Source of the DNA: Deltaproteobacteria bacterium | GTDB taxonomy: Bacteria > Desulfobacterota > Desulfobacteria > Desulfobacterales > Desulfosarcinaceae | Assembly (NCBI GenBank): GCA_021824175.1 | Contig: JAKALP010000035.1 | Span: 1-52,199 of the forward strand | DNA: 52,199 nt | Direction of reading: 5' to 3' | In this document: in pieces, positions 51,701 through 52,199 of the stretch | Numbering within the stretch: position 1 is the stretch's first letter | How the letters are laid out: the number at the start of each line of letters is the position of its first letter | Position numbers and translations under genes: made by a program | The notes under the pieces: model-generated | What the model was told of the DNA's origin: nothing | Seen by the model: the letters and a program-made list of their open reading frames with translations, nothing else | The model's database searches: none

Positions 51701-52199
51701 ATCACCAACCTGTTTGATCTTTGTTCCAGTTACATCATCCGATGCCGGACAATTGACCTTACGGACTATCGAATAACGATTCCTGCCCCCAACTGACCAT
51801 CAGGTAAATGCCGAAGAAATAGAACAATATTAATGGATATTCCGGGTTATTAGAAAAGGTTTAGGGACCAGAAAAGCATGGGGGATTAATAAGGCAGCCA
51901 CCGTGGACTGTCAATCCGAAAGAGGTGAGTTCTTCTCGCATGCTTCTAACACAATCCAAACCGCATCATAGTGATCCAATATTATTGAAAAATATTTTCA
52001 TTGACATCAACAGTGGGGATAAATAGCCACTGCGTGGCCTTCTGTTTTTCCCTAAGCATTTTAAGCAGATCCACAGTTATCAACAATATGTCGACAAATC
52101 CATATCGTCTATTTTCAACGTTTTTCGTCGAATTTCGACATTTTTCATAAAGAAGTCTCCCCCGCGACCGCCCCTCCAAGCAGCCATCCCCGAGATCGG
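51701..52199. other. Putative oriC region upstream of dnaA
   Basis: About 500 bp without a gene. DnaA-box-like 9-mers: TTATCAACA (52077-52085), AGATCCACA (52067-52075), and TTATCCCCA on the minus strand (52014-52022). The last lies inside an inverted repeat CAGTGG/CCACTG (52011-52032). An AT-rich tract and repeated TCGACA/TCGTCG words follow at 52091-52146. Adjacency to dnaA and AT-richness suggest origin function; only three, imperfect boxes are seen. Confidence 0.5.
52011..52085. promoter_or_regulatory. Cluster of DnaA-box-like sequences
   Basis: Contains TTATCCCCA (minus strand, one mismatch to TTATCCACA), AGATCCACA (two mismatches) and TTATCAACA (one mismatch), the latter two separated by one base. 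This is a candidate part of oriC. Confidence 0.5.

Noticed and set aside
51982-52179. 65-codon minus-strand reading frame
   Set aside because: It lies in the AT-rich origin-like region over DnaA boxes, has no ribosome site and no recognisable sequence.
1-52199. CRISPR array, prophage, intact insertion sequence or rRNA operon
   Set aside because: No spaced direct repeats of array type, no transposase or phage genes and no rRNA-like sequence were seen.

Overview
The window looks like chromosomal DNA of an anaerobic member of the Desulfobacterota (the former Deltaproteobacteria), probably a sulfate reducer or syntroph. This rests on gene content: a heterodisulfide reductase (Hdr)/F420-nonreducing-type hydrogenase (Mvh) operon with several in-frame UGA selenocysteine codons, sigma-54 regulation, a quinol nitric oxide reductase for NO defence, and soluble/membrane FeS electron-transfer proteins. 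No gene pins down the genus. The right end carries dnaA and a DnaA-box-like, AT-rich upstream region, so it may be close to oriC.

Layout. 1-620: the tail of an unidentified gene and a minus-strand tRNA operon (Lys, Glu) with two degenerate tRNA copies. 630-3030: birA and mpl (minus). 3250-7010: a GAF/sigma-54 activator, a PilZ-like protein, an M23 peptidase and a small lipoprotein (plus). 7070-10030: hemL and an MFS transporter (minus), the latter behind a sigma-54-type promoter. 10560-14670: cyclopropane fatty acid synthase, a secreted protein with a damaged CFI-type C-terminus, a lipoprotein and a DUF1579 protein. 15060-17630: a rearranged stretch with an internally deleted lhr helicase, an S51-family peptidase-like protein and a truncated YHS lipoprotein. 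17680-25430: qNOR, a CAP-domain lipoprotein with a small Cys protein, a B12-binding radical SAM protein and an FHA-GAF histidine kinase. 25490-28850: an old-yellow-enzyme-type dienoyl-CoA reductase homologue, a MarR regulator with its operator, and a membrane protein.

The centrepiece is 29176-40035, one plus-strand operon: membrane cytochrome b/c-HdrC fusion, HdrB, HdrA, MvhD, FrhB-like protein, hydrogenase small subunit (MvhG), hydrogenase large subunit (MvhA) and a four-cluster HdrC-like protein. HdrA, MvhD and MvhA each contain an in-frame UGA exactly where the families have Cys or Sec, each followed by a SECIS-like hairpin. Read without recoding, HdrA loses its N-terminus, MvhD is cut in half, and MvhA loses its last Ni ligands. 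A canonical -24/-12 promoter lies upstream. The inferred role is H2-linked, flavin-based electron bifurcation or confurcation coupled to a disulfide-type substrate, ferredoxin/F420-like chemistry and the membrane quinone pool.

40060-49218: a TetR regulator with two matching operators, a DAPG-hydrolase-like lipoprotein, a fumarylacetoacetate-hydrolase-family enzyme and a complete Dpp/Opp-type ABC importer; these may form a catabolic or uptake unit. 49295-52199: an inositol-monophosphatase-family enzyme, a small Cys-containing protein, a bidirectional terminator, dnaA and a putative origin region. No CRISPR array, rRNA, intact insertion sequence or prophage was seen.
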